This document shows, one piece after another, positions 1 through 7,233 of a stretch of 64,000 bases of DNA. The notes beneath the pieces are model-generated. The model did no database searches, had not been told where the DNA came from, and saw only the letters and a program-made list of their open reading frames with translations. Both the position numbers and the translations under genes were made by a program. Within the stretch, counting starts at the first letter, position 1. Each line of letters opens with the position of its first letter. The DNA comes from Homoserinimonas sp044769865 (GTDB lineage Bacteria > Actinomycetota > Actinomycetes > Actinomycetales > Microbacteriaceae), in assembly GCF_044769865.1 (NCBI RefSeq), contig NZ_JBIZWA010000001.1, forward strand, positions 992,001 to 1,056,000, written 5' to 3'.

Positions 1-14
1 GCAGCCGGCCGGCC

Positions 15-1520
15 TCAGCCGAGCGGCTTGAGACTGCGGTAGTTGATCGAGCTCGGTTCCCATGGCTCGACCGGGTTGCTGACGCTCGTCACGGTCGTGG
101 AGTTCCACGCGAGGATCTCGGATTCGATGCGGTGTGCGCAGCTGAGGGCCTCGTCGGAGATGATCTCCATGGCATCCGACCACAGCGCATCGGCCTCGTC
201 ACTGATGCCCGCGTTCGTCGCGAGCTCGGCGGCCTCCCGCAGTTCCTCGCTCTCGACGCCCGCCGGGTTGCCGGGCGCGTCGGCCGCGAACCACGTGCGG
301 TACCAGTCGTAGGGGGTCAGCGAGGTGCTCATGCCGACGCCGAGGCCGTACTCGCCCGTGTTCCAGGAGGCGTTGTACTTGGCGGCGGGCAGCTCGTAGA
401 CGGTCGCGCGCACGCCAGAGAGGGCCTGCGCGACCTGATCCATGTACAGGGAGACCTGGGCGTTGTTGTCGGTGGATGCGACGAGTCGGGCGGAGAGTTC
501 GGGGCTCCCCGCCTGCTGGTAGAGCTTCTTGGCGGCTGCCTCATCATGTGCGTAGCCGGGCCCGTCGAAGTACCCCGCCGTGCCCTCCGTGAAGTACTGG
601 GTCACACTCGTGCCCGCACCCTCGAGCTCGTTGATGGCGTCGACGTTGATGGCGTGGCATACCGCCTGGCGCAGTTCGCGGCTCTCGAAGACCCCGCCGG
701 GGCCGCGATCGAAGAACATGAGGCTCGTGCGGCTCGCCGGGTACTGCATGGTGCGCACGGGGGAATTGGCGAAGCGGGCGAGCATCTCGGGCTCCGCGTC
801 GCTGACATCCAGCGTGCCCGCGATGAGGGCGGCGGAGGCCGCGTCGTCTCCGAGGCCCACGAGCTCGATGGTCTCGAAACCCACGGGAGCGCCCCAATAG
901 TCGTCATAGGTCGAGAAGACGGCCTTCGCTCCGGGTGCGGATGCCTCGGCGTCGTAAGCCCACGGACCCGTGCCGACCGGCGCCTCGGTGATCGAGCCGT
1001 CAGTGAGCGAGGCCGGGCTCGCCATGGGCGCGATCGAGGTCGATAGGGCCGTCATGATGTTCGGGTTGGGGGCGGCAAGATTGAGGCGCACTGTAAGGTC
1101 GCCGATCACCTTGACCGAATCGATTCCCAGCAGTGGGCCGCCGAGGGGAGATGCCTGGATCGCCTCGATGTTGGCCTTGACGGCTTCTGCGTTGAACGGT
1201 TCACCATCGTGGAAGGTGACGCCGTCGCGCAGGGCCAACGTCACACTGGTGTCGCTGACCTTCCACCCGGTCGCAAGCATGGGGACCACGTCGCCGTTTC
1301 GGTTGCGGGAGGCGAGCGTTTCGTAGGGAACGCGGATGTAGCCGGCCTCCGTCTGGTGGCCCGGCGCCCAGTTGCTCGGCACCGCTCCCCAGTTGACCCG
1401 CAGCACGCCGCTCGGCTCACTCGCCTCCGCCTGACCCGGGGCGCCAGCACACCCCGAGAGGAAGAGGGTGCCGAGCAGTGCGGCGGCGGGCAGCGAGCGG
1501 AGCAGGCGGTGCTTGGTCAT
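15..1520 (-). CDS. Family 5 ABC transporter solute-binding lipoprotein
   Basis: Extracytoplasmic receptor of the SBP_bac_5 type (peptide, opine or nickel uptake), held on the outer face of the membrane. The 501-residue product begins MTKHRLL, followed by a hydrophobic core and a lipobox LSGC. Near the N terminus it has PMLATGW and then DGVTFHDGEPF, the usual signature of the family. I placed the start at 1520 because GGGAGA lies six bases upstream and the signal peptide begins there; an in-frame start further up (1571) would only add a non-signal extension. No permease or ATPase partner is in the window; they may lie to the left. It diverges from znuA, so the Zur-like box at 1686-1700 sits between the two genes, but control of this gene by Zur is only a possibility. 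The substrate cannot be told from sequence. Confidence 0.88.
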   Translation of the reverse strand: MTKHRLLRSLPAAALLGTLFLSGCAGAPGQAEASEPSGVLRVNWGAVPSNWAPGHQTEAGYIRVPYETLASRNRNGDVVPMLATGWKVSDTSVTLALRDGVTFHDGEPFNAEAVKANIEAIQASPLGGPLLGIDSVKVIGDLTVRLNLAAPNPNIMTALSTSIAPMASPASLTDGSITEAPVGTGPWAYDAEASAPGAKAVFSTYDDYWGAPVGFETIELVGLGDDAASAALIAGTLDVSDAEPEMLARFANSPVRTMQYPASRTSLMFFDRGPGGVFESRELRQAVCHAINVDAINELEGAGTSVTQYFTEGTAGYFDGPGYAHDEAAAKKLYQQAGSPELSARLVASTDNNAQVSLYMDQVAQALSGVRATVYELPAAKYNASWNTGEYGLGVGMSTSLTPYDWYRTWFAADAPGNPAGVESEELREAAELATNAGISDEADALWSDAMEIISDEALSCAHRIESEILAWNSTTVTSVSNPVEPWEPSSINYRSLKPLG

Positions 1521-1685
1521 GAAGCGTCTCCCGAGAGGCGTAGACGGACAGCGAGTGCCCGACCGTCCCATCGACGTGATTCCCCGAGTCCCCCGCGGGC
1601 GAGTCCCCCTGACCGCCCGGGCGCTAGGTTAGCGCGTTCCCGGCGCGCGGTAGGTGACGGGCACGTAAATTGTTCTGCGGCACTT

Positions 1686-1700
1686 TGACAATGGTTATCA
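1686..1700 (+). promoter_or_regulatory. Zur box-like palindrome upstream of znuA
   Basis: TGACAATGGTTATCA is an imperfect palindrome of the form TGA-N-AAT-NN-TTATCA, close to actinobacterial Zur operators (TGAAAATGATTTTCA type). It lies 61 bases before the znuA start in an operon that ends with a Fur-family gene, so zinc-dependent autoregulation is the natural reading. It is also the only such box I could find in this part of the window. Confidence 0.72.
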
Positions 1701-1761
1701 GTAGCAATTAGCGTTGACGCTGGCTTTCCAGCCATCACACCGAATTAGACAGGTAACCCCC

Positions 1762-2754
1762 ATGACGGGATACACCCGCACCGCCATCGCCTCACTCAGC
1801 CTCGTGGCCGTTGCCCTTGCAGGATGTTCGAGCGCACCTTCCGAGGCGGATGACCGGCTCACGATCGTCTCCTCGACCGACGTCTACGCCGATATCGCCT
1901 CCGACATCGCGGGCGACCGCGCCGACGTGAGCGCGATCATCTCCGGCACGACCCAGGACCCCCACAGCTACGAGGCCACGGCCCGCGACCAACTGGCCCT
2001 CTCCCGCGCTGACCTCGTGATCGAGAACGGCGGCGGCTTCGACCCCTTCATCCACACCCTGCTCGACGGGCTCCAGGGTGAATCGCCCGTCGTCGTCACC
2101 GTGGCCGAGCTGGCCGAGGCCGCCGAGGATGAGCACGCTCGCGAGGAGGAGCACGCTCATGAAGAGGAGCACGCGCACGAGCACGGTGCGGATGACGACC
2201 ACTCCCACGAGGGGCACGAGCACAGCCACGCCGACGGCAACGAGCACGTCTGGTACTCGCTCGCCACGATCGAGGCCTTCGCAGGAGAGCTCGCTGCCCA
2301 GCTGAGCGAACTCGACCCCGCAGGGGCCGAGGAGTTCGACGCGAACCTCGCCGCATTCACGAGTGAACTCGAGCAGCTCGAACAGCGGGCCGACGAACTC
2401 CGTGCCGAGCATGGCGGCACGCCCATGGTGGTCACGGAGGCGGCTCCCCTCCTCCTCTTCGAGCAGCTCGGCCTCGTGAACGAGACCCCCGCCGACTTCA
2501 GCGCTGCCATCGAGAACGGTTCGGATGTCGCGCCCGCCGTGCTGCTCGAGATGGAACGCCTCATCGAGGGCGGCACGCTCGCACTCCTCGCCTACAACGA
2601 GCAGACCGCCGGCCCCGAGACGGAGCGCGTGCTGGCGCTCGCCGAGTCCACCGGACTGCCCATCGTGCCCGTCGCGGAAACCCTCCCCGAGGGCATGGGC
2701 TATCTCGAATGGATGAGCACGGTGCTCGACGAGGTGGGGGCCGTGCTCGCATGA
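1762..2754 (+). CDS. znuA: Zinc ABC transporter substrate-binding lipoprotein ZnuA
   Basis: High-affinity metal receptor of the cluster 9 (ZnuA/TroA) type that captures Zn2+ outside the membrane and hands it to ZnuB. The 330-residue protein has a lipoprotein signal ending LAGC (Cys22). A metal-ligand His is expected at residue 68 (DPHSYE) and another at 162 (EHVW). Between them, residues 124-160 form a loop very rich in His, Glu and Asp, which is typical of zinc rather than manganese receptors. I chose the ATG at 1762, preceded by AGG, because the signal peptide starts there; the upstream in-frame ATG at 1714 would bury it. The stop overlaps the ATG of the ATPase gene (ATGA), so translation is coupled. 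A Zur-like box lies upstream. Confidence 0.93.
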   Translation: MTGYTRTAIASLSLVAVALAGCSSAPSEADDRLTIVSSTDVYADIASDIAGDRADVSAIISGTTQDPHSYEATARDQLALSRADLVIENGGGFDPFIHTLLDGLQGESPVVVTVAELAEAAEDEHAREEEHAHEEEHAHEHGADDDHSHEGHEHSHADGNEHVWYSLATIEAFAGELAAQLSELDPAGAEEFDANLAAFTSELEQLEQRADELRAEHGGTPMVVTEAAPLLLFEQLGLVNETPADFSAAIENGSDVAPAVLLEMERLIEGGTLALLAYNEQTAGPETERVLALAESTGLPIVPVAETLPEGMGYLEWMSTVLDEVGAVLA

Positions 2755-3623
2755 CCGAACGCGCCGACCCCGCGGCATCCGCGGTCCTGGAGACGAGCAA
2801 GGCTGGCACGCCCGTGTTGAGCCTGCGGTCGGCGACGCTCGCCTACGGCGACCGGGTGCTGTGGAAGAACCTCAACCTCGACGTCAAGCCGGGGGAGTTC
2901 CTGGCGGTGCTGGGCTCCAACGGCACGGGCAAGACGAGCCTGCTCAGGGCAATCCTGGGGCAGCAGCAACTCTCGTCGGGCAGCATCGAGCTGCTCGGCG
3001 AGCCCGTGCGGCGCGGCCACCGCGACATCGGCTACATCCCGCAGCAGCGGCTCATCGAACAGGGCACGCCCCTGCGCGCCCGGGACCTCGTCACGCTCGG
3101 CATCAACGGACACCGCTGGGGCCTGCCCGTGACGGGTCGCAAGACGCGACAGCAGGTCGACCGCGTGCTCGCGAGCGTCGGGGCCACCTCCTACGCCAAT
3201 GTGCCGGTCGCGACGCTGTCGGGAGGGGAACAGCAGCGCATCCGCGTCGGCCAGGCGATCGCGAGCAACCCGGCCCTGCTGCTCTGCGATGAGCCGCTCA
3301 GCTCCCTCGACCTCAACCACCAGCGGGTCGTGAGCGACCTGATCGATGAGCGCCGCCGGGCGATCGGATCCGCAGTCGTCTTCGTGACCCACGACATCAA
3401 CCCCGTGCTCGACAAGGTCGACCGCGTGCTCTACCTCGCGGGCGGGCGCTTCCGCATCGGGACCCCAGACGAGGTGCTGCGCTCCGAGGTGCTCTCGTAC
3501 ATGTACAACACGCCTATCGAGGTCATCCGCACGCGTGGCCGCGTGGCCGTGCTCGGGGCACCCGAGGGCTACGGCGTGCACGACCACCTCGAGCACCACA
3601 TCGACGACAGGGGGCAGCGATGA
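2751..3623 (+). CDS. znuC: Zinc ABC transporter ATP-binding protein ZnuC
   Basis: ATPase subunit that powers zinc import. The 290 residues contain Walker A GSNGTGKT (55-62), the ABC signature LSGGEQQR, Walker B LLLCDEP followed by the D-loop SSLD, and a switch His in FVTHD. The start at 2751 overlaps the znuA stop by four bases, and the stop overlaps the znuB start in the same way, so the three subunits appear to be made in step. The roughly 20-residue N-terminal extension before the ABC fold is ordinary for actinobacterial homologues. Substrate assignment comes from the neighbours (znuA and zur) rather than from this protein. Confidence 0.93.
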   Translation: MTERADPAASAVLETSKAGTPVLSLRSATLAYGDRVLWKNLNLDVKPGEFLAVLGSNGTGKTSLLRAILGQQQLSSGSIELLGEPVRRGHRDIGYIPQQRLIEQGTPLRARDLVTLGINGHRWGLPVTGRKTRQQVDRVLASVGATSYANVPVATLSGGEQQRIRVGQAIASNPALLLCDEPLSSLDLNHQRVVSDLIDERRRAIGSAVVFVTHDINPVLDKVDRVLYLAGGRFRIGTPDEVLRSEVLSYMYNTPIEVIRTRGRVAVLGAPEGYGVHDHLEHHIDDRGQR

Positions 3624-4501
3624 TCGACATCGTCACCGCCGTCTTCGACTTCACCGACTACGGCGAACTGCTCCTGCTCGTGCGCAACTCGATCATCGCG
3701 GGTGCCGTGCTCGGCATTGTCGGCGGGCTCATCGGCCCCTTCGTGATGAGCCGCGACCTCGCCTTCGCGGTGCACGGCATCAGCGAGCTCTCCTTCGCGG
3801 GTGCCGCCGCCGCGCTGCTGCTGGGCGTCAACGTCGTGGCCGGCTCGATCGGGGGCTCGCTGCTCGCAGCCCTCATCATCGGCCTGCTCGGCAACCGGGC
3901 CCGCGAACGCAACTCCATCGTTGGCGTCATGATGCCCTTCGGGCTGGGCCTCGGCATCCTGTTCCTCGCCCTCTACGAGGGGCGGGCGGCGAACAAGTTC
4001 GGCCTGCTCACTGGCCAGATCGTCTCGGTCGACAACCCGCAGCTGGGCCTCCTGCTCACGATCGGGGCGATCGTCGTGGTCGGGCTCGTCGTCATGTGGC
4101 GTCCCCTCACCTTCTCCAGCGTCGACCCGGATGTCGCGCGCGCCCGCGCCGTGCCCGTCACCGCCATCTCGATCACCTTCATGGTGTTACTGGGGCTCGC
4201 GACGGCCATCAGCATCCAGATCGTCGGGGCGCTCCTCGTGCTCGCGCTGCTCGTGACGCCCGCCGCCGCGGCCATGCGGGTCACGGCATCGCCGCTCATC
4301 ACCCCGATCCTCAGCGTCGTGTTCGCCGTCGTCTCCGTCGTCGGCGGCATCATGCTCTCGCTCGGCGGGGCGCTGCCCATCAGCCCATTCGTCACGACGA
4401 TCTCCTTCACGATCTACCTCGTCTGCCGCCTCATCGGATGGCAACGGGACCGCAGCGGTGCCAGCGGGCGCCGCGTGTCGACGAAACCGGTGGCGGCATG
4501 A
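3620..4501 (+). CDS. znuB: Zinc ABC transporter permease ZnuB
   Basis: Integral-membrane channel of the ABC-3 family. Its 293 residues contain about eight hydrophobic segments and the family's conserved stretch near residues 40-60 (RDLAFAVHGISELSFAGAA). It pairs with ZnuC as a dimer and receives zinc from ZnuA. Start and stop both overlap the neighbouring genes by four bases (ATGA), consistent with a tightly coupled operon running into zur. The last 20 residues or so are Arg/Ser-rich and probably cytoplasmic. Confidence 0.92.
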   Translation: MIDIVTAVFDFTDYGELLLLVRNSIIAGAVLGIVGGLIGPFVMSRDLAFAVHGISELSFAGAAAALLLGVNVVAGSIGGSLLAALIIGLLGNRARERNSIVGVMMPFGLGLGILFLALYEGRAANKFGLLTGQIVSVDNPQLGLLLTIGAIVVVGLVVMWRPLTFSSVDPDVARARAVPVTAISITFMVLLGLATAISIQIVGALLVLALLVTPAAAAMRVTASPLITPILSVVFAVVSVVGGIMLSLGGALPISPFVTTISFTIYLVCRLIGWQRDRSGASGRRVSTKPVAA

Positions 4502-4896
4502 AGCGACGCACCTGGCAGCGGGATGCTGTCGCCGAAGCCCTCGCCGAGAACACCGGCTTCGTGAGCGCGCAGGCCCTGTATGGGCAACTGCGAGACGCCG
4601 GCAGCCCCATCGGCCTCGCAACTGTGTACCGAACGCTCGCCAAGTTGGCGGAGGGCGGCGAGATCGACAGCCTCCAGCTCGACGGCGAGGGTCTCTACCG
4701 GGCGTGCGCGACGGAGCACCATCACCACCATCTGATCTGCCGCAGCTGCGGCACGACCGCTGAGGTCGAGGCAGAGCCGGTCGAGGCGTGGGCGCGCGCG
4801 GTCGCGGCGCAGCACGGCTTTACCGCGCCGGCCCACGTCGTGGACGTGTTCGGGCTGTGCCCCGAGTGCAGCGCTGAGGCCGCCGCGGGCCGCTGA
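4498..4896 (+). CDS. zur: Fur-family zinc uptake regulator Zur
   Basis: Zinc-sensing repressor. The 132 residues show the Fur winged helix, with the recognition helix around IGLATVYRTL (38-47). They also show the His-rich metal site (HHHHH at 74-78) and two CxxC pairs, Cys81/Cys84 and Cys121/Cys124, which hold the structural zinc. Its place as the last gene of znuACB, with the start overlapping the znuB stop by four bases, supports Zur over Fur or PerR. When zinc is plentiful it should bind the box at 1686-1700 and shut the operon. The run of five His is the natural Fur motif, not a tag. The ribosomal genes that follow encode zinc-free paralogue types, which in other actinobacteria belong to the Zur regulon. 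Confidence 0.9.
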   Translation: MKRRTWQRDAVAEALAENTGFVSAQALYGQLRDAGSPIGLATVYRTLAKLAEGGEIDSLQLDGEGLYRACATEHHHHHLICRSCGTTAEVEAEPVEAWARAVAAQHGFTAPAHVVDVFGLCPECSAEAAAGR

Positions 4897-4913
4897 GCTG
4901 CTCGGTCGAGCGG

Positions 4914-4979
4914 CGGTGTGCGGGTTTGGTGGCGATGTGCACGGTAGAGCACGCACAGCGCCACCGAAGTCGCACACCG
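4914..4979. repeat. Long interrupted palindrome, family 3 (copy 1)
   Basis: Three nested pairs of arms: CGGTGTGCG (4914-4922) with CGCACACCG (4971-4979), GGTGGCG with CGCCACC inside, and TGTGC with GCACA around a loop containing GTAGAG. A related element with the same order of arms and the same GTAGAG loop lies at 12663-12722. Both begin within about 35 bases after a stop codon. There is no T-tract, so it does not look like an ordinary intrinsic terminator. Confidence 0.75.
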
Positions 4980-5048
4980 TGCGGGCCGGCGGGCTCGCGG
5001 GCACGCGCGGCGAGCAGCGTGCGCACAGCGGATGCCGCGGCATCCGGT

Positions 5049-5077
5049 TTGGGGAATCGGGGCTCGCCGCGTAGGAT
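5049..5077 (+). promoter_or_regulatory. Candidate promoter for the rpmB operon
   Basis: TTGGGG (5049-5054), a 17-base gap, then TAGGAT (5072-5077) resembles a housekeeping promoter and would start transcription about 120 bases before rpmB. The 306-base stretch between zur and rpmB otherwise holds the palindrome at 4914-4979 and the hairpin at 5163-5181. Confidence 0.4.
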
Positions 5078-5162
5078 GTTCAGGTTGAGCAATCTGCTCG
5101 CCGTGTGATCCCACCCCAAACGCACCATTCCGGGGCAGGGTCATGCCGACAAGAGATCTTGG

Positions 5163-5181
5163 GTAAGGCACCCCGCCTTAC
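5163..5181 (+). promoter_or_regulatory. Perfect inverted repeat in the rpmB leader
   Basis: GTAAGGC-ACCCC-GCCTTAC, seven-base arms with a five-base loop, ends 21 bases before the rpmB start and just ahead of the GAGGA ribosome-binding site. It could be an RNA hairpin used by a ribosomal protein to control its own synthesis, or a DNA operator. Its TAAGG/CCTTA arms only loosely recall an iron box, and it does not match the Zur box at 1686-1700. Confidence 0.5.
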
Positions 5182-5202
5182 GGTATTGAGAAGAGGACAG
5201 CC

Positions 5203-5439
5203 ATGGCAGCAACCTGCCAGGTGACCGGAGCCACACCCGGCTTCGGACACAACATTTCACACTCGCACCGTCGTACGAAGCGCCGCTTCGACCCGAACGT
5301 GCAGAAGAAGACGTACTACGTGCCGTCGCTTCGCCGCAACGTGACCCTGACGCTCAGCGCCAAGGGCATCAAGGTGATTGACGCACGCGGCATCGAGTCG
5401 GTCGTCAAGGACCTGCTCGCACGTGGGGAGAAGATCTAA
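5203..5439 (+). CDS. rpmB: 50S ribosomal protein L28, zinc-free type
   Basis: Component of the large ribosomal subunit. The 78-residue protein starts MAATCQVTG and carries the family's HNISHSHRRTKRRF basic stretch. Zinc-binding L28 proteins have two CxxC pairs; here only a single Cys (Cys5) is left, so no zinc ribbon can form. The stop overlaps the rpmG start (TAATG). This is the C-minus form that lets cells spare zinc, and its position right after znuACB-zur fits that role. In many Microbacteriaceae this may nevertheless be the only copy; the window cannot show whether a zinc-binding paralogue exists elsewhere. Confidence 0.95.
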   Translation: MAATCQVTGATPGFGHNISHSHRRTKRRFDPNVQKKTYYVPSLRRNVTLTLSAKGIKVIDARGIESVVKDLLARGEKI

Positions 5440-5606
5440 TGGCCAAGCAGCAGGACATCCGCCCCATCATCAAGCTCCGCTCCACGGCGGGCACCGGGTA
5501 CACCTACGTGACCCGCAAGAACCGCCGCAACAACCCCGACCGTCTTGTGCTGAAGAAGTATGACCCCGTCATCCGCCAGCACGTCGAATTCCGTGAGGAG
5601 CGCTAA
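5439..5606 (+). CDS. rpmG: 50S ribosomal protein L33, zinc-free type
   Basis: Small 55-residue large-subunit protein, MAKQQDIRPIIKLRSTAGTG at the N terminus and a C-terminal LKKYDPVIRQHV motif. It has no Cys at all, so it is the C-minus (zinc-independent) form of L33. The ATG at 5439 shares its first base with the rpmB stop, so the two are translationally coupled, and rpsN begins three bases after its stop. Confidence 0.95.
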   Translation: MAKQQDIRPIIKLRSTAGTGYTYVTRKNRRNNPDRLVLKKYDPVIRQHVEFREER

Positions 5607-5609
5607 ACC

Positions 5610-5915
5610 ATGGCGAAGAAGAGCATGATTGCCAAGAACGAGCAGCGCAAGGTCGTTGTGGCCCGCTACGCCGAGAAGCGCGCTGCGCTCAAGAAGGCAC
5701 TCGTTGACCCCAACTCGACCGACGAGCAGCGCGAGGAGGCCCGCCTGGGCCTGCAGAAGCTGCCGCGCAACGCCTCGCCCGTCCGCGTGCGTGGTCGTGA
5801 CGCGATCGACGGTCGCCCCCGCGGCTTCCTTCGCGAGTTCGGTGTTTCGCGTGTGCGCTTCCGCGACATGGCTCACCGTGGCGAATTGCCCGGAATCACC
5901 AAGTCAAGCTGGTAA
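5610..5915 (+). CDS. rpsN: 30S ribosomal protein S14, zinc-free long type
   Basis: 101-residue S14 of the long class. The zinc-binding S14 of about 61 residues has CxxC-x12-CxxC; none of those Cys occurs here. The C-terminal GRPRGFLREFGVSRVRFRDM segment is the conserved 16S-rRNA contact. It is the third gene of rpmB-rpmG-rpsN, the same trio that Zur controls in Streptomyces and Mycobacterium (there often with rpsR2, which is absent here). Confidence 0.95.
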   Translation: MAKKSMIAKNEQRKVVVARYAEKRAALKKALVDPNSTDEQREEARLGLQKLPRNASPVRVRGRDAIDGRPRGFLREFGVSRVRFRDMAHRGELPGITKSSW

Positions 5916-6046
5916 GTTCAGTCCGGAAACAGACCGGTCGCCGCTTGGTGACCGTGAAATCCACGCCAACCGATCGAATACACCGACTGTTCTCATGAGC
6001 AGCCATGGTCGTACTGCAGAGCACAATGTCCGAGGAGGACTCCTAA

Positions 6047-6334
6047 ATGGCTGACAAGTCACTCAACCGCACCGAGCTCGTCGCTGCCGTCGCAGCTGCC
6101 TCTGGCCAGAGCCAGGCTGCCGTCAACTCGACGCTCGACGCCCTCTTCAACACCGTCGCCGAGGAGGTCGGCAAGGGCACGAAGATCACCATCCCCGGAT
6201 GGCTCTCCTTCGAGCGCACGCACCGCGCCGCTCGTGCGGGCCGCAACCCCTCCACCGGCGAGGCGATCCAGATCGCTGCTGGCTACGGCGTGAAGGTCAG
6301 CGCAGGAAGCAAGCTCAAGGCCGCCGCGAAGTAG
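6047..6334 (+). CDS. hup: HU family DNA-binding protein
   Basis: Nucleoid protein that bends DNA as a dimer. The 95 residues follow the HU fold from MADKSLNRTELV through the arm segment (RAARAGRNPSTGEAIQI). It lacks the long Lys/Ala-rich tail seen in mycobacterial HupB, ending soon after the fold (KLKAAAK). A strong ribosome-binding site (GAGGAGGA) precedes it. It is separated from rpsN by about 130 bases containing only a weak hairpin (5935-5954), so it probably has its own promoter, and it ends at a clear terminator. Confidence 0.93.
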   Translation: MADKSLNRTELVAAVAAASGQSQAAVNSTLDALFNTVAEEVGKGTKITIPGWLSFERTHRAARAGRNPSTGEAIQIAAGYGVKVSAGSKLKAAAK

Positions 6335-6349
6335 TTTCGCCAGCCTTAC

Positions 6350-6387
6350 ACGAAGGCGCCCACCCCGCTCGGGGTGGGCGCCTTCGT
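6350..6387 (+). terminator. Strong intrinsic terminator after hup
   Basis: A perfect 17-bp stem: ACGAAGGCGCCCACCCC pairs with its complement across the loop GCTC, followed by CGTTTCG. The stem is symmetrical, so it could also serve the remnant gene converging from the right. Confidence 0.9.
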
Positions 6388-6398
6388 CGTTTCGGGCG

Positions 6399-6873
6399 CT
6401 ATCTGTCGTCGCGCCGGTCGCTGTCGCCACGATTCTGGCGCAGCTCCCGTCCCTGGTCGACGAACTTCTGTTCCTTCTCCTCGTTCTTCTCGATCTGGCG
6501 GGTGTCGCGCGGGGGCAGCTGAATGCTCTCCTCCGCCTCGATGCCGCCCTGCAGCTGACGTCCCCGCTCGAGTTCGGCGTCGAACTCGGCGCCGAAGAGG
6601 AGCGCCATGTTGACGAGCCAGAGCCACAGCAGCAGCACGATGACGCCACCGATGCTGCCGTAGGTGGCGTTGTAGTTGCCGAAGTTGCTGACGTAGAAGA
6701 AGAACCCGAGGGATGCGAGGGCCAGCACGATGACGGCGACGAGCCCGCCCGGGCTGATCCAGCGGAACTTGGGCTGCTTCACGTTGGGGGTGGCGTGGTA
6801 CAGCACGGCGAGCAGCACCACGGCGAACGCCACGAGGAGCGGCCACTTGGCGATGTTCCACACCTTCCCGATC
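6399..6873 (-). pseudogene. YihY/BrkB-family membrane protein, C-terminal remnant
   Basis: Reading leftward from about 6873 the frame gives the last third of a YihY/BrkB-family membrane protein. It shows VWNIAKWPLLVAF, the family hallmark LASLGFFFYVSNFGNYN-TYGSIGG, the helix LLLWLWLVNMALLFGAEFDAELERGR, and then a charged tail rich in Asp, Arg, Glu. Normal members have about 300-350 residues; roughly the first 190 are missing. Upstream of residue LLIGK the frame runs antisense into the catalase remnant, and there is no start codon or ribosome-binding site for the fragment. I therefore call it a 5'-deleted pseudogene. The tail and stop are intact. Confidence 0.85.
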
Positions 6874-7122
6874 AGCAAGGAGCACCGCGAGGTGTCGTAC
6901 CAGTACCTCAACTTCTCCGACGGGGCCGCCGCGGCCGAGGGCAAGTGGGCGTCCGGACCCACGCCCGACGGCAAGGGCGAGTTCAGCTACCACGACGGCC
7001 CGACGACCTCGGCGCCCATGCCGCCGGCGACGCAGCCAGACGTCAACCTGCACGGCACGATGCCGCTCTCGAAGGGACCGATCGCAAAGGCCGCAGGCGC
7101 GGTGAAGGATGCGCTGACCTAG
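6862..7122 (+). pseudogene. Manganese catalase, C-terminal remnant
   Basis: The plus-strand frame from about 6862 encodes the last 85 residues or so of a dimanganese catalase: FPISKEHREVSYQYLNFSDG, then KWASGPTPDGKGEFSYHDG, then a tail ending AVKDALT. I recall this tail pattern as typical of actinobacterial Mn catalases. The ferritin-like four-helix core with the manganese ligands, about 225 residues, is absent, so the protein cannot be active. Its 5' end meets the 5' end of the YihY remnant within a dozen bases, so one deletion probably removed the divergent promoter region and the first parts of both genes. Confidence 0.82.
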
Positions 7123-7148
7123 AAGTTGCGCGCTGAACCGGCAGAAAC

Positions 7149-7220
7149 GGCTTTCACAATTCAGGAAGGATGTTCTTGCCTTCCTGAATTGTGAAAGCCA
7201 ACTCCTGAATTGTGAAAGCC
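7149..7220. repeat. 21-bp-period repeat array, copy R1
   Basis: One left-facing and two right-facing units. Units 1 and 2 form a perfect 21-bp inverted repeat (7149-7169 and 7179-7199) around a nine-base loop; unit 3 (7201-7220) follows exactly 21 bases after unit 2. The shared core is CTGAATTGTGAAAGCC. Related arrays lie at 14381-14454, 42410-42575 and 53859-53957. R1 starts 26 bases after the catalase remnant. Confidence 0.9.
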
Positions 7221-7233
7221 GTTGCAGGCGCAC

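Noticed and set aside
4717..4731. Run of five His codons in zur as an engineered tag
   Set aside because: It is inside the Fur metal-binding motif, directly ahead of CRSC, and is normal for the family.
4914..4979. Long palindromes as intrinsic terminators
   Set aside because: None of them is followed by a T-tract, and copies at 8096 and 63018 lie in upstream regions; only the hairpins at 6350 and 31582 look like terminators.
5050..5202. A Zur box before rpmB
   Set aside because: I looked for TGANAAT/ATTNTCA half-sites and found none; GAGCA-ATC-TGCTC at 5087 is a different, short repeat.
5935..5954. Terminator between rpsN and hup
   Set aside because: The eight-bp stem is weak with one G-T pair and has no T-tract; I cannot claim termination here.
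6730..7122. A 130-residue protein starting at 6730
   Set aside because: Its first 45 codons are antisense to the YihY remnant; only the catalase-like end from about 6862 is meaningful.
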